From Lepidodermella squamata (Eukaryota > Gastrotricha), in assembly GCA_047495785.1 (NCBI GenBank), contig JBLDXI010000054.1:3720001-3784000 (forward strand): a stretch of DNA of 64,000 nt. Direction: 5' to 3'. The notes beneath the pieces are model-generated. The model was not told where the DNA came from. It saw nothing but the letters and a program-made list of their open reading frames with translations, and searched no databases. Positions 10,525 to 21,719 of the stretch are shown here, piece after piece; position 1 is the first letter of the stretch; every line of letters starts with the position of its first letter. The position numbers and the translations under genes are program-made.

Positions 10525-11478
10525 ATGGCTAACACCCAGAATGTCAGTTCAAAAGTTGCTGTGGTTACCGGGGCGGAATGCAATCTCGGCTATTCGATTG
10601 TCAAACTGATTTTGATGCACCACCCGGACTACATCGTCTACTTGACATCAGCTGACCAAGATGAGGGCCAACAAGCAGTTCGTCGCTTGAAGGAAGAGTC
10701 GAAGGTAACGGCGCGATTTCACCAGCTCGATATTCAGAACTCCGAAAGCATTCGAGAGTTTAAAGCCCACCTAGCCAAGTATCACCCTCGCGGGATCGAT
10801 ATCTTCGTGAGCAACGCGGCAATATTTCCGGCCGTGCTAAGCGATGATGGCACTATGTTTGACGCCACGGAAATCCGGCGAACGATAAAGTTTAACTATT
10901 TTGCGACGGTCAACGTCTGCACCGAACTATTCCCGCTTTTATCGCACGAGGCTCGAGTCGTGATGGTTTCGAGTAGAATGGCTCATGTTGCGTTCAAAAA
11001 TTCGTCTCCAGTCATCCAGGACAAAATCAGAAATTGTCTCGAGATCGACGAAATCTCACGCCTGATGAAAAGTTTCCTGGACACAGATCCGATGGATTAC
11101 GAGGCAGACGGGTGGCTCGCCCAGCCTGCAACTGAATTAGTGGCATCTAAATATCGACTCGGCGACATCTATCCATTTGCTCTGGCGAAACTTGGCTTAG
11201 GATTGCTTGCGAGAGCCTATCAAAACATATACAGGTCGAAAAACTACCGAGTGTTATCTAACGCCTGCTGCCCGGGAATTCTTCACAGAACGGATGCTGA
11301 TGATAACCCTGTGATCGAGATGCCATGTGACCAGGCGGCAGACACGCCGTTTTTCCTAACAGACCTAGAGCGTGGAAGCAAGCATGCTGGCGATTTTGTT
11401 GTGGAGAGAAAATCTCTTGGGCATTTGTTGATCAGCGATAACGAAATCTGTTTTTTTGAAGACTTGCTGAAGCTCTAA
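10525..11478 (+). CDS. SDR-family protein with altered active site (probable pseudoenzyme)
   Basis: Intronless member of the same SDR family as its neighbours, starting at the first ATG in frame. The fold is clearly retained: SSKVAVVTGA strand, YIVYLTSADQDEGQQAV, the HPRGIDIF strand, VVMVSSRMAHVAF and the C-terminal DQAADTPFFL block. The active site is degraded. The Gly motif reads TGAECNLG instead of TGANKGIG. NNAG has become SNAAIF. The catalytic YxxxK is replaced by FALAK (…IYPFALAKLG), as judged by alignment with PYGTSK of the SDR at 25943. Catalytic Lys and Ser remain, but without the Tyr, ordinary carbonyl reduction is unlikely. The frame is intact over 317 codons with its own TATA box, so it is not an obvious pseudogene; a binding or regulatory role is inference. 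Confidence 0.85.
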   Translation: MANTQNVSSKVAVVTGAECNLGYSIVKLILMHHPDYIVYLTSADQDEGQQAVRRLKEESKVTARFHQLDIQNSESIREFKAHLAKYHPRGIDIFVSNAAIFPAVLSDDGTMFDATEIRRTIKFNYFATVNVCTELFPLLSHEARVVMVSSRMAHVAFKNSSPVIQDKIRNCLEIDEISRLMKSFLDTDPMDYEADGWLAQPATELVASKYRLGDIYPFALAKLGLGLLARAYQNIYRSKNYRVLSNACCPGILHRTDADDNPVIEMPCDQAADTPFFLTDLERGSKHAGDFVVERKSLGHLLISDNEICFFEDLLKL

Positions 11479-11562
11479 CATTTTAATCTTGTGATATCTA
11501 ATTCTATCTCGGATATTCATCGAACAATCACCAATAGCTCATAGACAATAAAATTGAAGAAA

Positions 11563-12274
11563 TTAGTCCAGAGACAGGTTTCTTCCTACATTATGATCGG
11601 TGTTCATCGAGTTTTTCAGATGATCAAAAAACTTGACCCAGCATGAACAGAAGAAACATTCTTCAGAATCGCTGTGAGGTGTATGTTCCGGGCAGTTTTC
11701 TACCATGAAGGCGATGAATACATCTTTTGACAGAGCTACAGCGCGGCTGAGATCAGACGGTCGTATGCCCATCGACGAGTGTTTGCTCCTGAGCCGAGAA
11801 ACCATAGCGCAGAAGTGTTTATGATTGTCAAGACGCAGTAGGGAACGTTCGATCCCGCTTAAAACGCTGGTGCCGATGCCTATAACCTGCCAGGATTCGT
11901 TTGTTCGAAGCTGATAAGCCTTTCCCCTATCAACAGCCTCGGGCATACCTTCTTCTAAACTATAAGAAACTCATTAGGCTTCTAGACAGACAAGCAATGG
12001 CAGCTCACCTTTGAAGAATCTTTGCACCTAACGCATCCTTGTGCCGCTTGGCCGTTTCAAAGGAGACGCGCAACACGGCAATCTCTTCTGACGTTAGAGA
12101 ATGAGAAAGGAAGTGAGGATCCGTTGCGTCCACAGCTTTCGAGGATTCGCAATCCGCCAACTGGCAATCTTCGCAGATAGCGACACTGTCGCAACGCCTC
12201 AATTCGGCAGAATCTTTTGAAAACGCTTTCCGGAAAAACCGAGATTTCGATAGCTTAGGTAGGCGAATATTCAT
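11563..12274 (-). CDS. Globin-family protein 1
   Basis: Divergent globin in two exons, 12009-12274 and 11563-11959. The junction (codon AG|T) gives ILQ-S-LEEGMPEAVD. The ATG at 12272-12274 is the first in frame. An N-terminal extension of about 60 residues (Arg/Lys-rich start, then a Cys-rich acidic stretch) precedes helix A (LTSEEIAVLRVSFETAKRH). Proximal histidine F8 is read in RLRSKHSSMGI, spaced as in neuroglobin. Aligning back from F8, the distal E7 position is hydrophobic (Ile) rather than His or Gln. The C-terminal extension has a CFFCSCW Cys cluster. It is the last of three tandem globins sharing intron position and phase. Role could be gas binding, redox or signalling; not decidable here. 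Confidence 0.78.
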
Positions 12275-12321
12275 TGTGTTTGAATGGCGCAATAGCGACG
12301 AGAAGTTATCTTTTACATATA

Positions 12322-12537
12322 TTATTCTCTTATTAAATAAATTTTAGGACCAACATGCGTCTTTAAATAACTGGGATACCATTTACGCTTTTTATTCCCC
12401 GCCGCTTTATCGATCGATTTCCGACATCCGACATGGCGAGTTTCAGAACTTGGTGTAAATACTTGAGAATTGAGCGCTAAAAGCAAGGCAACGACGATCA
12501 GCGGGCAACGAAGAATAAGAGCGAGGTATTCATTCAT
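12322..12537 (-). CDS. Small putative secreted protein
   Basis: ORF of 71 aa from a genuine ATG, lying between globins 1 and 2 on the same strand. It begins with a strong signal-peptide-like stretch (LALILRCPLIVVALLLALNS, about residues 5-24). The remainder is short and basic, with a KKRK cluster that could be a dibasic processing site. No family recognised. It lies only about 50 bp upstream of the globin 1 ATG, so it could be a separate gene, a leader ORF or an upstream exon. I found no splice pair joining it in frame to the globin. Confidence 0.35.
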   Translation of the reverse strand: MNEYLALILRCPLIVVALLLALNSQVFTPSSETRHVGCRKSIDKAAGNKKRKWYPSYLKTHVGPKIYLIRE

Positions 12538-12657
12538 TAGAACGTCTGGTTTTTATTAAACCCCAGGGATTTTGAATTAAAATGACATGATAAAAATATT
12601 CTCCTCAAACAATCTGCCAATTTTCTAAATGATGCCATTGTCTGCGATAGCCTGGAT

Positions 12658-13307
12658 CTACTGGCTCGCCGCTTGTCTCAGAAGGTCGAAAAATGCAGAC
12701 CAAACTGAGCAAATAAAATCCAAGTCGTACTTTGCAGTAATACTGCAATCAACGATAGCCGTTGCATCATCGCCTCTGAGAATGCCAGCTAGTCTCGTTA
12801 TAACAACTGACTCCATGACGCGTAAGCCGCCGGTCATCAGTTCGCGGGACACGCCTTTGATCAATTGGTGTTGCCTGACCATTTGGGAAAAATAAGCCTC
12901 ACAGGCGCCAGGTTTGTCCACGCGTAAAATGCATCGCTCGATGCCGCTTAAAAAATTAGTACCGAGAGCACGAATGTGCCAACGACAATCATCTCGGATT
13001 TTCGCAGCTTTAAATATATCGATCGCCTCTGGCATCTGTAAAGAAATTCTGAAAAGCAATACGCACTATATGAAATGGTGATTCGATTTGATTACGCTTA
13101 CTCATCAACGAGTTGGACAGCCAAGCTGTCACTTAGCTTTTTCAGCAGATCGAAAGACAATCTGAGGGCTTCTATCTCCCTTTGTCCTAAGTCGAGGTGC
13201 TTTTTCGATGGTGACTGAGGAGCAGGTGTAACCATTTGAATAACTTCCCCCGATGAAACGACCTGGCATGGGGTCATTTTGAAAGGTGTCATCACGCAGG
13301 AACCCAT
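12658..13307 (-). CDS. Globin-family protein 2, acylation-type N terminus
   Basis: Two-exon globin: exon 1 13102-13307, exon 2 12658-13048, with phase 2 at the same place as in the neighbours (VDE-ISLQMPEAIDIF). Helix A reads LGQREIEALRLSFDLLKKL. The proximal His F8 lies in QMVRQHQLIKGV. The distal E7 position aligns with Leu; a His occurs four residues earlier in WHIRALG. The protein starts MGSCVMTPF: Gly2 and Cys4 are positioned for N-myristoylation and palmitoylation, as known for globin X and some arthropod membrane-bound globins. Residue 6 is Met rather than Ser/Thr, so myristoylation is less certain than for globin 3. Membrane attachment would favour a redox or signalling role over bulk oxygen transport (inference). 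Confidence 0.8.
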
Positions 13308-13947
13308 AACTTTTCAAGACTGATAAAAATCCTTTAAAGGATTATAGCTTCATGTATGTTTTAGCAATGATGTAGACTAACATCAGCCCCGTCTCAACAT
13401 GAAATGCAACACTAATAGCGTCCGCTCCAGTGTTGCCAGATATTATTTCCTTCCCGTATCACCTCAAAATCGACAGGATTCCGGCTGAAGATGACTTTAA
13501 AATTAGCAGCCTCTCGCTCTTTAGATGCGTCTTCAGCTGCTTTTACTGGCAAGAGTTCCACGCATCCGCCTTGATGATGTCAGGCCTGGTATATTTACAG
13601 GGGGCGATGTTTGCCGGCATATAATTGATTATTGATGAAACTGTTCGTGACAGCCCTGGCTGCTTCTAGTACCTGTTCAGGAACAGTAAATCAGTAAATG
13701 TCTGTGAACATCTTTTAAAAAGGGTGGACATTTGCCGCGCTATATATGTTCAAGCGGCGTCATACATGTAAACCTGAGTGGACATTAAAGACAATGTTCA
13801 CAATTCACGGAAAATTAGCTCGGCTTTACTTAGTGACGTGAACCCAACCTATAAAATCGCGAAGCGTACTACGACGAACTCACTACCATCAGTTAACGGG
13901 ATAGTTGATATTAACGGAGACAATATGAACAATTCATGCAATGAATA
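13308..13947. other. Intergenic between globins 2 and 3
   Basis: About 640 bp without a supported gene. Short plus-strand frames (13430-13624, 13778-13984) have no domain character. It must contain the promoter of globin 2 and the 3' UTR of globin 3. Confidence 0.5.
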
Positions 13948-14630
13948 TCAAGTCCGTGGAGTTTTGGCGTGGCCCAACTTGTAATTCACCAAGTTGAAGA
14001 ATTTTCGCCACGCGTTGCACAGCGTGCATTGGGGGTATGAATCCGTGTAGCGCCCACTTTCGTTAGTTTCGCAGGAGAATTCGCTATTGCAATCGTTGAT
14101 ATCGGTATGATGACGGCGTTGAATGTGAAGAAGAATTATCGGCATTGATATTGTAAGAGCAGTCTGCATCATCTCACGGGGTACATGCATCACCCTTTCG
14201 TGCTTTGTCACCAGGGTGTTGAAGAAGTTGTCCATGTACTCAGGATGTTCAAGTCGAAGTAAACACCGCTCCAGACCACTTAGCAAGATTATTCCAAGAC
14301 CCAGTTGCTCCCAGTTATCCATTTTGCTATAAAAGCCGGATTTGGCGGCTTGAATTATTGGCACGACGTCTGGTCTTGCTGTTGCAATGCTGAGAAAATC
14401 AGCAAAACTAAAAATGATCATGTCCTCGAAAATTCGACTTACCCTTGTAACGCTTCCAAGGCAACAAGGTCACGCTCCCGCTTGAGATCTTCGAAAGATG
14501 CTCTCAACAAGAAGATTTCCTCCTCGCTGAAATCCGACGATTTCGGCTCGTTTATCTCGTCCTGAAATCCCGTCGGCTTAGTACAGCTTAGCATCTTCTT
14601 CTTGATATTATGGCTCGGTATGCTGCCCAT
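13948..14630 (-). CDS. Globin-family protein 3, N-myristoylation consensus
   Basis: Two-exon globin: exon 1 14443-14630, exon 2 13948-14407, junction GG|T giving ALQ-G-FADFLSI, the same position as globins 1 and 2. The frame is open further upstream, but the first ATG is 14628-14630. The protein therefore starts MGSIPSHNIKKKMLSC: Gly2, Ser6 and following Lys residues fit the N-myristoyltransferase consensus, with a Cys downstream for possible palmitoylation. Helix A reads FSEEEIFLLRASFEDLKRE. Proximal His F8 is in LVTKHERVMHV, spaced like neuroglobin. The distal E7 position aligns with Leu. A C-terminal extension holds His- and Cys-containing segments. Membrane-anchored globin X-type function is inferred. 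Confidence 0.82.
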
Positions 14631-17600
14631 CTTACATTTAACTGTCACAGACCAGATTTTACAATGATCAAAGATTTACAAGAATTGGCTTACGTCTTGT
14701 GCAAAGAAAGCTCATTCCATGCAAGCTTGTTTAAAATTATTCTACATGGAAATGAAATGGAAAATCAGTAGCGAATAATATTTAAAATTGTATAAAGGGC
14801 ATAGTTTTCTGTTAACTATTTTCAACTCAGGGTGACTTATGATGCCTGCTAGAATAGAACATGTTCTGGGTTTAGGGACTCGCAAAGTCCGCTCCTGAAT
14901 CACCAGCAACTTTTTCTTGCGTGGATAAAACTGGTAAGGTTTTACATGGATAAAAATGTTCAATTTTTTTTCTTAAAATAAAGACTGCCGCAAATTTGAT
15001 AGAAATTTGTTTCGAGATGATTAGCGCACAGTCTCAAAATATTGTTTAAAATATTGACTTTGAGCGCGCTAACATAAATTCAATTATCATCATTTCGATT
15101 CCAAAATTGCGCTAGTTACCAGACGACACAATTACGGCGGCGCCTATGTGAGCTCTGAGAGCCTTTGCTCTGAGTGTCTAACCTAATAAATTAAATAATG
15201 CGTGTCATGTGAGTCTCGGTTCGTCGGTTATGTATCCTATTTAACTGTCGGAATGATAAATGAAACGAACTCAACGATAGCAGTAATAGAGCCTTTTCAT
15301 GCAGCGCGCGCCTTTTTGTTGGCCCGGCAATTTTCGCCGTTGCGGCGCGTCAAGTGCGACAACGCAGAGTCCGTGAACATTGCGCGACGAAGGAATTGTA
15401 AATGGGCGACAAATCGCGCTAGGCATAAGTCCGTAAACCCCTGTTTCACTACCAGTGTCGACTTGTTAAGTCTCTGAAATCCAACGGAAGCCTTCGTGGC
15501 CAAAAAACTTCAAGCTGATGTTTAGTAAATCTACAAGGAACGCGATTTATTTGAGGATATATAGTTCCCAAGGGAAAAGAAGGAACCAATTGTTACGGTT
15601 ATTGATTTTTACATGCACGCTTTATACAGCGGATCTTGCCAAATGAAATCAATTAATCTGAGGCAAAAAATGATCTGAAAAGACAAGGTACCAGGTACCA
15701 GTTGTGGGCATATCAAAGGCTCATACCACAGTTATGCTACCAAATCCCCTGTCTCACCGCGAGAAATCGATGCTCTTTTCCTACAGCAAAAAACTCGCAA
15801 ACAATGCTGATGACAACACGGGAGTTCATCGTAATAGAAAATCTGATTATGGATATGCGTTCCTTCCTACTTCTTATGCATTCTCTAATTGGGCTTTTGT
15901 TTGCAGGTTACGGCATCAACCCACGGTAAGGTAGTGGAGCACTAAAATGAGAACGCGGTAAATCATCGCGAAAAAGCAAACTATCAACCAAATCCTCCGA
16001 CCAAGGACTGCCATTCAAAAAAGCAAAATAGCCACGGTTTTCAATACGTCGGCGACTTTGCTTTCAGAGACCTGAGTAACTTTCTGAAATAGTGCCACTG
16101 CTCCATTATTCCTATTAATTGTTATAAGCTCTGTGATTGAAGGTATCTAAAATTTAGCTAGAATAAAGACTGAAGACAAAATGTATAGATAAGCATCACA
16201 CTTGGCGCTAGTAGCGAAAATGATTGGATAGGAAATTGTTAGAATTAATCGATCGAACAATCGGGGTATATAAAGCACCGGTAATTCTCTTGCGCGCACG
16301 TACCTACGAAATTATGGAATCTAGAAAATGCTAGAAAATGTCCTGTATATTATGTCTAGGAGGATGGAACAATGGGCACCATTGCTCAATGAAGCGCGAT
16401 GGATCTTCCGCGAAATCGGAACGCGATGGAAAACAATTTATACTTGGAATGTATCGCAATCGATGATTTTATCCGTATTAACTATGAATCGGCATATACG
16501 TAAGCCGGGAAATTATAATATCGTGTACCATGAAAAATTGCATCGTCATGAAAAAATGGGATTATGGATTATGGCGTCCATCGATTCGTGCAAGCTACAA
16601 TCGAATTGTTATCGTAATCAGTTGAAAACAACAGTTTTCTGTTTCTTTCATTGATGCGGTAGTTGTTAGCTGTAAGAAGGGATGCGTGGGATTTCAGACA
16701 GTCTTTTCTACCGTCGTATCAGGAATATAGGGACTAGGGACAGTTATAATGTTCAATGATGGAATAGACGGTCAAGTTGGTAGCGATGATAATATAAATA
16801 ATCGACAAAATGCGCAAAACAAACCGATAACTCTTGAAAGCTGCAGCCAGGCTGAAGAGAACTTTTAGCCTGAAAATGCATTCCTATAGGACGGGGGAAG
16901 GGACAAGAGAAGAAGGGCTATTATGGCCCGATTTTCGTAAATGGTGAGGGGTTAATGACGTGTAATGCGCTCGCCGTTTCCAGACGAGATTTTAATGAGG
17001 CCCGATTATCATATGATCACTGATTATGACAAAGGATCAATCGAATTTTAAACGCAATTCAAAAAGCAGAAAAGAATAAAGGAGTGTTATTTTTTGACCC
17101 AATGATTTGACCTTGGATACAGGTACATAACAACAGCCACTGTAGTGCATTTCAAGGTTAAAACCTAGGCTATATTAGTGATGAAATTTTTATTAGGTTT
17201 TGACTAGACGACGTCCTAGTACTTGGTATATTTGAATATTTAATACGCGCAACAATCACGAAGGTGACTATAGAATCGATACATTACACGGCGAATCAGC
17301 TTTGATATACCTCGTTAAAAAAGGCTCGCGCCTAAAGAAAACATTCGATCCTATACCTTGGGTTTACAGAAATATGTCGATTGCGCCGTGTGAAAGTGTG
17401 GAAAAGAACATAATTCGGAAGAAATCGTTTCATTAATGCGTTCACGCTCATTTATGAGATCAGAGTTCAGCTTTGACACTCAGGCGGACGTCGCCTTAGC
17501 GTCCCGCGGATATTATAATAAAGGTATTTCAGTGTACGCGTAGGCAGTGTGAGGAGAGCAGCTGAGTGCCTTTTTTCGTGATTTAGCCGTCATGTTTATT

Positions 17601-18647
17601 GCATCATTGTTATAACAATAAAATACAGCTGATTACTCTTCTTTTTGTCAGTTGTTACTCATCGTCTCAGCTATCAGAAATCAGGAAGCGTAGATAAATC
17701 GATCAAATATGTAGAACATTTTTCCGCTGAAAGGTGTTTTGGCGCATTCCGCGCAGTCGCGTCACTGTGGTTGCGAGGAAACGTGACCTTTTAAATCTAG
17801 GTCGACCGAACGTTGCCATCGTGTGATTTACTGCCATTTAGAGACAAATGATCAGTTTTTTGTAAACAATTAATAAATCATGCTGAAAATTATTGGCGCT
17901 TGAGACCACTATTGTTCTGGTTCATTAGTTTCAATAAGTGCTTCAGCTGATTCAGCAGACGCAGACGTTATCATTTAAAGCCTCTTGTCAGAACGCTGCA
18001 GGTATAAAAATGATAGAAATTAATTACCAAATAATGCACAGGCAATAGTCCAATATGGTCCATTCAATCTTATTAATGAACGCATGATGGATTTTTAATG
18101 CGTGTCCCAACATTGGTTGATGCCCCATGTGAAGCATACTGCAAACCTATAACGATGTGGGCTAGTTGCAGGGCAGCAGCATATGAATTTCTGTGCAACC
18201 ACTCATTCAATCTTCGGATAATTCGTCCGCCCAGTACAAATTTTATCGATTTAGCTGGGCATGTGGCCGCGAGCTAATTATGTCAGTGGCGTGCAGGCGG
18301 AAGGAAAGGCTGTATCTTGAATAAAAAGATCGCGCTAAAAGAAAATGACATATAGGGTATGGATGTTTTAAAGGCTTTGATTGAACCTGCCCTGTAGCGC
18401 ATGCTGCCCTACGCGACATGATTGAAGCGTGGAGCTTGGACCGTATAGCTGCAGTGGATATGTTTTCAACACTTGAACGGACGTTGAGCTAATAATAAAA
18501 ACGTTGAATGCCGCTTGTTTTCAACCCCTCCGTTAACACGTGAGAAATAAAAATAAGATAAAACGTGATGTTGTGCCAAATTTGAGATCGATGTTGATGC
18601 TTCCTAATTGCTGATAGACAAATCTTGAATTCTAAGTTTCAAAGCAC
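14631..18647. other. 4-kb gene-poor region
   Basis: The longest stretch without a convincing gene. Composition is mixed; several short frames occur on both strands without family character. An isolated TATA box at 16267 precedes a weak ORF (listed). I saw no tRNA-like box A/box B pair and no long inverted repeat. Regulatory DNA for the receptor gene at 18648, or a non-coding RNA gene, are possibilities that cannot be judged here. Confidence 0.5.
16267..16654 (+). other. TATA box followed by weak ORF
   Basis: A TATATAAAG box at 16267-16275 is followed by an open frame with an ATG at 16328 (108 codons to 16654, rich in Trp, Met and basic residues). A second frame from the ATG at 16399 is open for 34 codons up to a GTAAG donor-like site at 16500. 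Neither has a recognisable domain. It is reported only because the TATA box is perfect and correctly spaced. A short non-coding transcript is equally possible. Confidence 0.2.
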
Positions 18648-21306
18648 ATGCAGCTTAACAATAACTTGTCAACTATGCAGATTTTCAAGTTAACAGTTTT
18701 CCTTGTGGTGTTGTTGCTGCGCATCGACAGGTTTATTCACAGCAGCAATTTGGAGAAAAAATACATCCTAAGGCTTCCGATTGTCGCACCAATCGGAGGA
18801 AGAGTCAACCCTATGGGTGATATCTGCACAGAGAGCGTCGACATGTTGCAAAGTCGGGTTAACCAGCAAAATGAACTATTGACAAATTACAACGTGATAT
18901 TCGACATAATTGACGACGAATGCGTTGACTCCGTCGGATTGCGGAGAGTTCTGCCTGAGATGGAAAACTGGAAATCAGTATCTCTAATCAACTCATCCAC
19001 TGTTGATCCGTGGATCACTAGACTACCACGCTCGTCTATGGCTGGAGCTACCAGTTATACCCCTCCCCTGCTAGTCGGGGCAATTTGTTCTGCTGTTTGC
19101 AAAGCGATCGGAAGATTGCCACAGCATTTCAACCTGATAAACGTAAGGCATATTTGACGTAACTTGAATAGTCTAACGGCTTTTGTTTCCAGATCGCTAC
19201 GGCTTGTATAGACCCTGCGTTGAACGATCGCCGCCGCTATCCTAATTTCTACCGTCTGTACAGATCGGTCAGTGAAACTTCCTTCGCCAGAGTGGATTTA
19301 ATTGCAACGATGGGTTGGACGAAATTTGCGATTCTGAGTGACACCACGCAGTACACATACCAGGTAGGCTAGCTGAATTCAGCACGTTTTGGCACGGAGA
19401 ACGGTGTTGAGTCTCATTTCATTGCCTTATACAGGACACCCTTTTCTTTATGAAAACCGTGCATCAGTACAACCTCGAGATAGCTGCTGAAGAGTTCTTC
19501 CAAGACGATCCCACCGAAGCTATCGTTCGCCTGAAATCAAGTGGGGCAAGAATAATTTTCGCCATCTGCTACGTGAATGTCTGCCCGGCTATTGCATGCG
19601 CTGTATGTTTACTTCCATCATTTCCCTGACCTTATAATGAAATCAAATTAGGCGTTCAAGCAAAACTACTACGGCCCAACAGTGGTTTGGATCTTCAACA
19701 GCGAGGTTGATCTCTTGAGTAGGAAGATAAACCGACCACCTGGCTGCGAGCCCTGGATGACCGACAAATTCATCGAGGGCAGCTTGTTCATGGGCATTGA
19801 CCTGACCGCAACATCGATAGCCAAAAACCACAGATCGGAGCTCGGATTCTCTGCTGATGAAGTTACCAATTACATTAAACAAAAATCACCGAATGCGCTG
19901 TCCACAGGCGCATCCGAGTGGCGACTACTTTGCTTCGAACTTGCTCACAACGCCGTTTACATCACGGATAAAGTCGAGAGGCAGTTGAGCAGGAGGGGCG
20001 AAACCCTCGCAACAGTTATCGGCAATCCAGAACGAGTGACCGAATTGAGGGAGATGTTCAGAGACGCTACTTTGTCGCTGGACATCAAAGCAACGTGGGG
20101 CCGCAGTACTTTTCAGGAAAACTCAACGCTACTGCCTCTGGCATACTCTAGTCCTCTGATGATGGTCCAGCAGGTGCAAGGTGGTTCCAGGAAGGGAATC
20201 CTCGTCAAAGCTCAGGCTTCGTTCGAACTAATCCAGCAGACAGATCGCTTTATTTGGACCACTTCAACTGGCCGTGCCCCGATGAGCGAACCAGTCGTAA
20301 CTGAGGAGCAACTTGGCATCTCAACAGCAGCTGTTGTTGCTACGAAGGCTGTCGTTGCACTCTTCACAGCTTACTCTTCTTGTGTCAAAATCATGTTGGT
20401 TTACTACCGTAACAGTAATGGTTACATCGACACCTTAGTCCCATTCAACGTCGCTACACTACTAGGGGGCATATTGGCATCAATAAGTGTTTTCATTTAT
20501 CCGAACATCAAAGGCGACGCCGCACAAATGGCTGCATTCTGTAGGACCTTGCCGGCCCTTTTAGCTTTTAGTTTGACGCTAACATTCGGCGGAATCGTCC
20601 TGAAAATTATGGCTACTGCGATTTTCCAAGTCGGCCAAGGCCCTGTTAGTCGTTTCCCAATAATTCAGAGGCGCCTCATACTGTTAGCCGTGTGCTGGCT
20701 TTGCATCACCTTCGGCCTCGTCATGCGATTCAGCCTCGGACAAGACGATCCTACCGTAGCCATTGGGATAAAGATGCCTGATTCTCAAGAAGCTCTGCTA
20801 GCCGAGAATGTCACGCGCAAATTGTGGCTCACGTGCTCAACAGATGATTTCACTTTAGGATGGGCTATTCTCGCTCTTCACGGCATTTCTGCGATTATAG
20901 CAGTATTTGTCTCGATTATCACCAAGTCTTTGAAAGAAAGGGCAATCATATCAGATCTGAACATCGTTAAAATATGTTTATACGCCTTGTTCCCGGCAAA
21001 TATAGCTTTGCTACTTGCTACAGTAGTTATCTCTCACGAGGATGCGCATTTCATTGTTCTATCCTGCTTTGCATGCTGTCAATGTGTAGTACCAGCCAGT
21101 GGCTTTTTATACTGGAAGGTAACGGGCAAGGAGCACATCACCATCGTGAGTTATCTCTCATCTTATAATTGAAATTAATGAACTTTGGACAAATTCTAGG
21201 TAATGAAGTCATACGCCCGGTCTCAAACGCAGCCTCGCACTCGATTCAATTCTGTCGGGCGAACTTACAACCTAGAACCAGTTCGCGCCAGAACATTTAC
21301 AAAGTG
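18648..21306 (+). CDS. GABA-B-like class C GPCR, paralogue 3
   Basis: Five exons: 18648-19142, 19193-19363, 19435-19602, 19652-21145 and 21200-21306; all junctions are phase 0. The N terminus is signal-like (IFKLTVFLVVLLLRI). The Venus-flytrap domain includes PIGGRVNPMGD, DDECVD, ATMGWTKFAILSD, GARIIFAICY and a C-x-P-W-M-T segment in place of the NCTVDEM block. Seven TM segments run from about GISTAAVVATKAVVALF through IVKICLYALFPANIALLLA to the Cys-rich TM7 (LSCFACCQCVVPASGFLYW). No mGluR Cys-rich domain is present. A short basic tail ends at TGA 21304-21306. It is more distant from paralogues 1 and 2 than they are from each other, and retains introns near their ectodomain intron sites. Confidence 0.85.
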
Positions 21307-21719
21307 AAATTATTATGACCAGAAGAGACTCAATCAAGCTTCGAGCGGCTCAATGGTCCAATGCCGATCATTATAGCCGAGATCGTGGGCAATCGCAAGC
21401 CTCTATAATATAGCTGCTTTAATCGTTGTTTTCTCTATTCAATTAGTGCCGCTGGCGACATCAGATGGAAGATATAGAGTAGACTCAATATTAGCTTCGA
21501 AAATCCTGAGTAGTTTCGCAGTTTCGAGTCATTAAACGTGTGCACATCAAATGACTAATGACTCGAAACCGCAAGACTATGCAAAACTAACCGAGATTTT
21601 CTATGTTAATTACATTAATTGAGTCCATACTCTATACCCTCCATATGATTTCACCGGCTATCGGTTTGATTACTAATTATTGCTTTCTATCTTTTTTTAT
21701 TCTCATTTTTATGAGGCCC

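Noticed and set aside
8960-11478. Horizontal transfer of the intronless SDR genes from bacteria
   Set aside because: The sequences match animal carbonyl reductases, and intronless members of this family are common in animals. Flanking genes and composition are ordinary.
12274-12537. Small secreted ORF as first exon of globin 1
   Set aside because: I found no donor and acceptor joining it in frame to the globin, and the globin has its own ATG and N-terminal extension.
14631-18647. tRNA or rRNA genes in the gene-poor region
   Set aside because: No paired A and B box sequences or cloverleaf-compatible segments were seen by eye. A covariance-model scan would be decisive.
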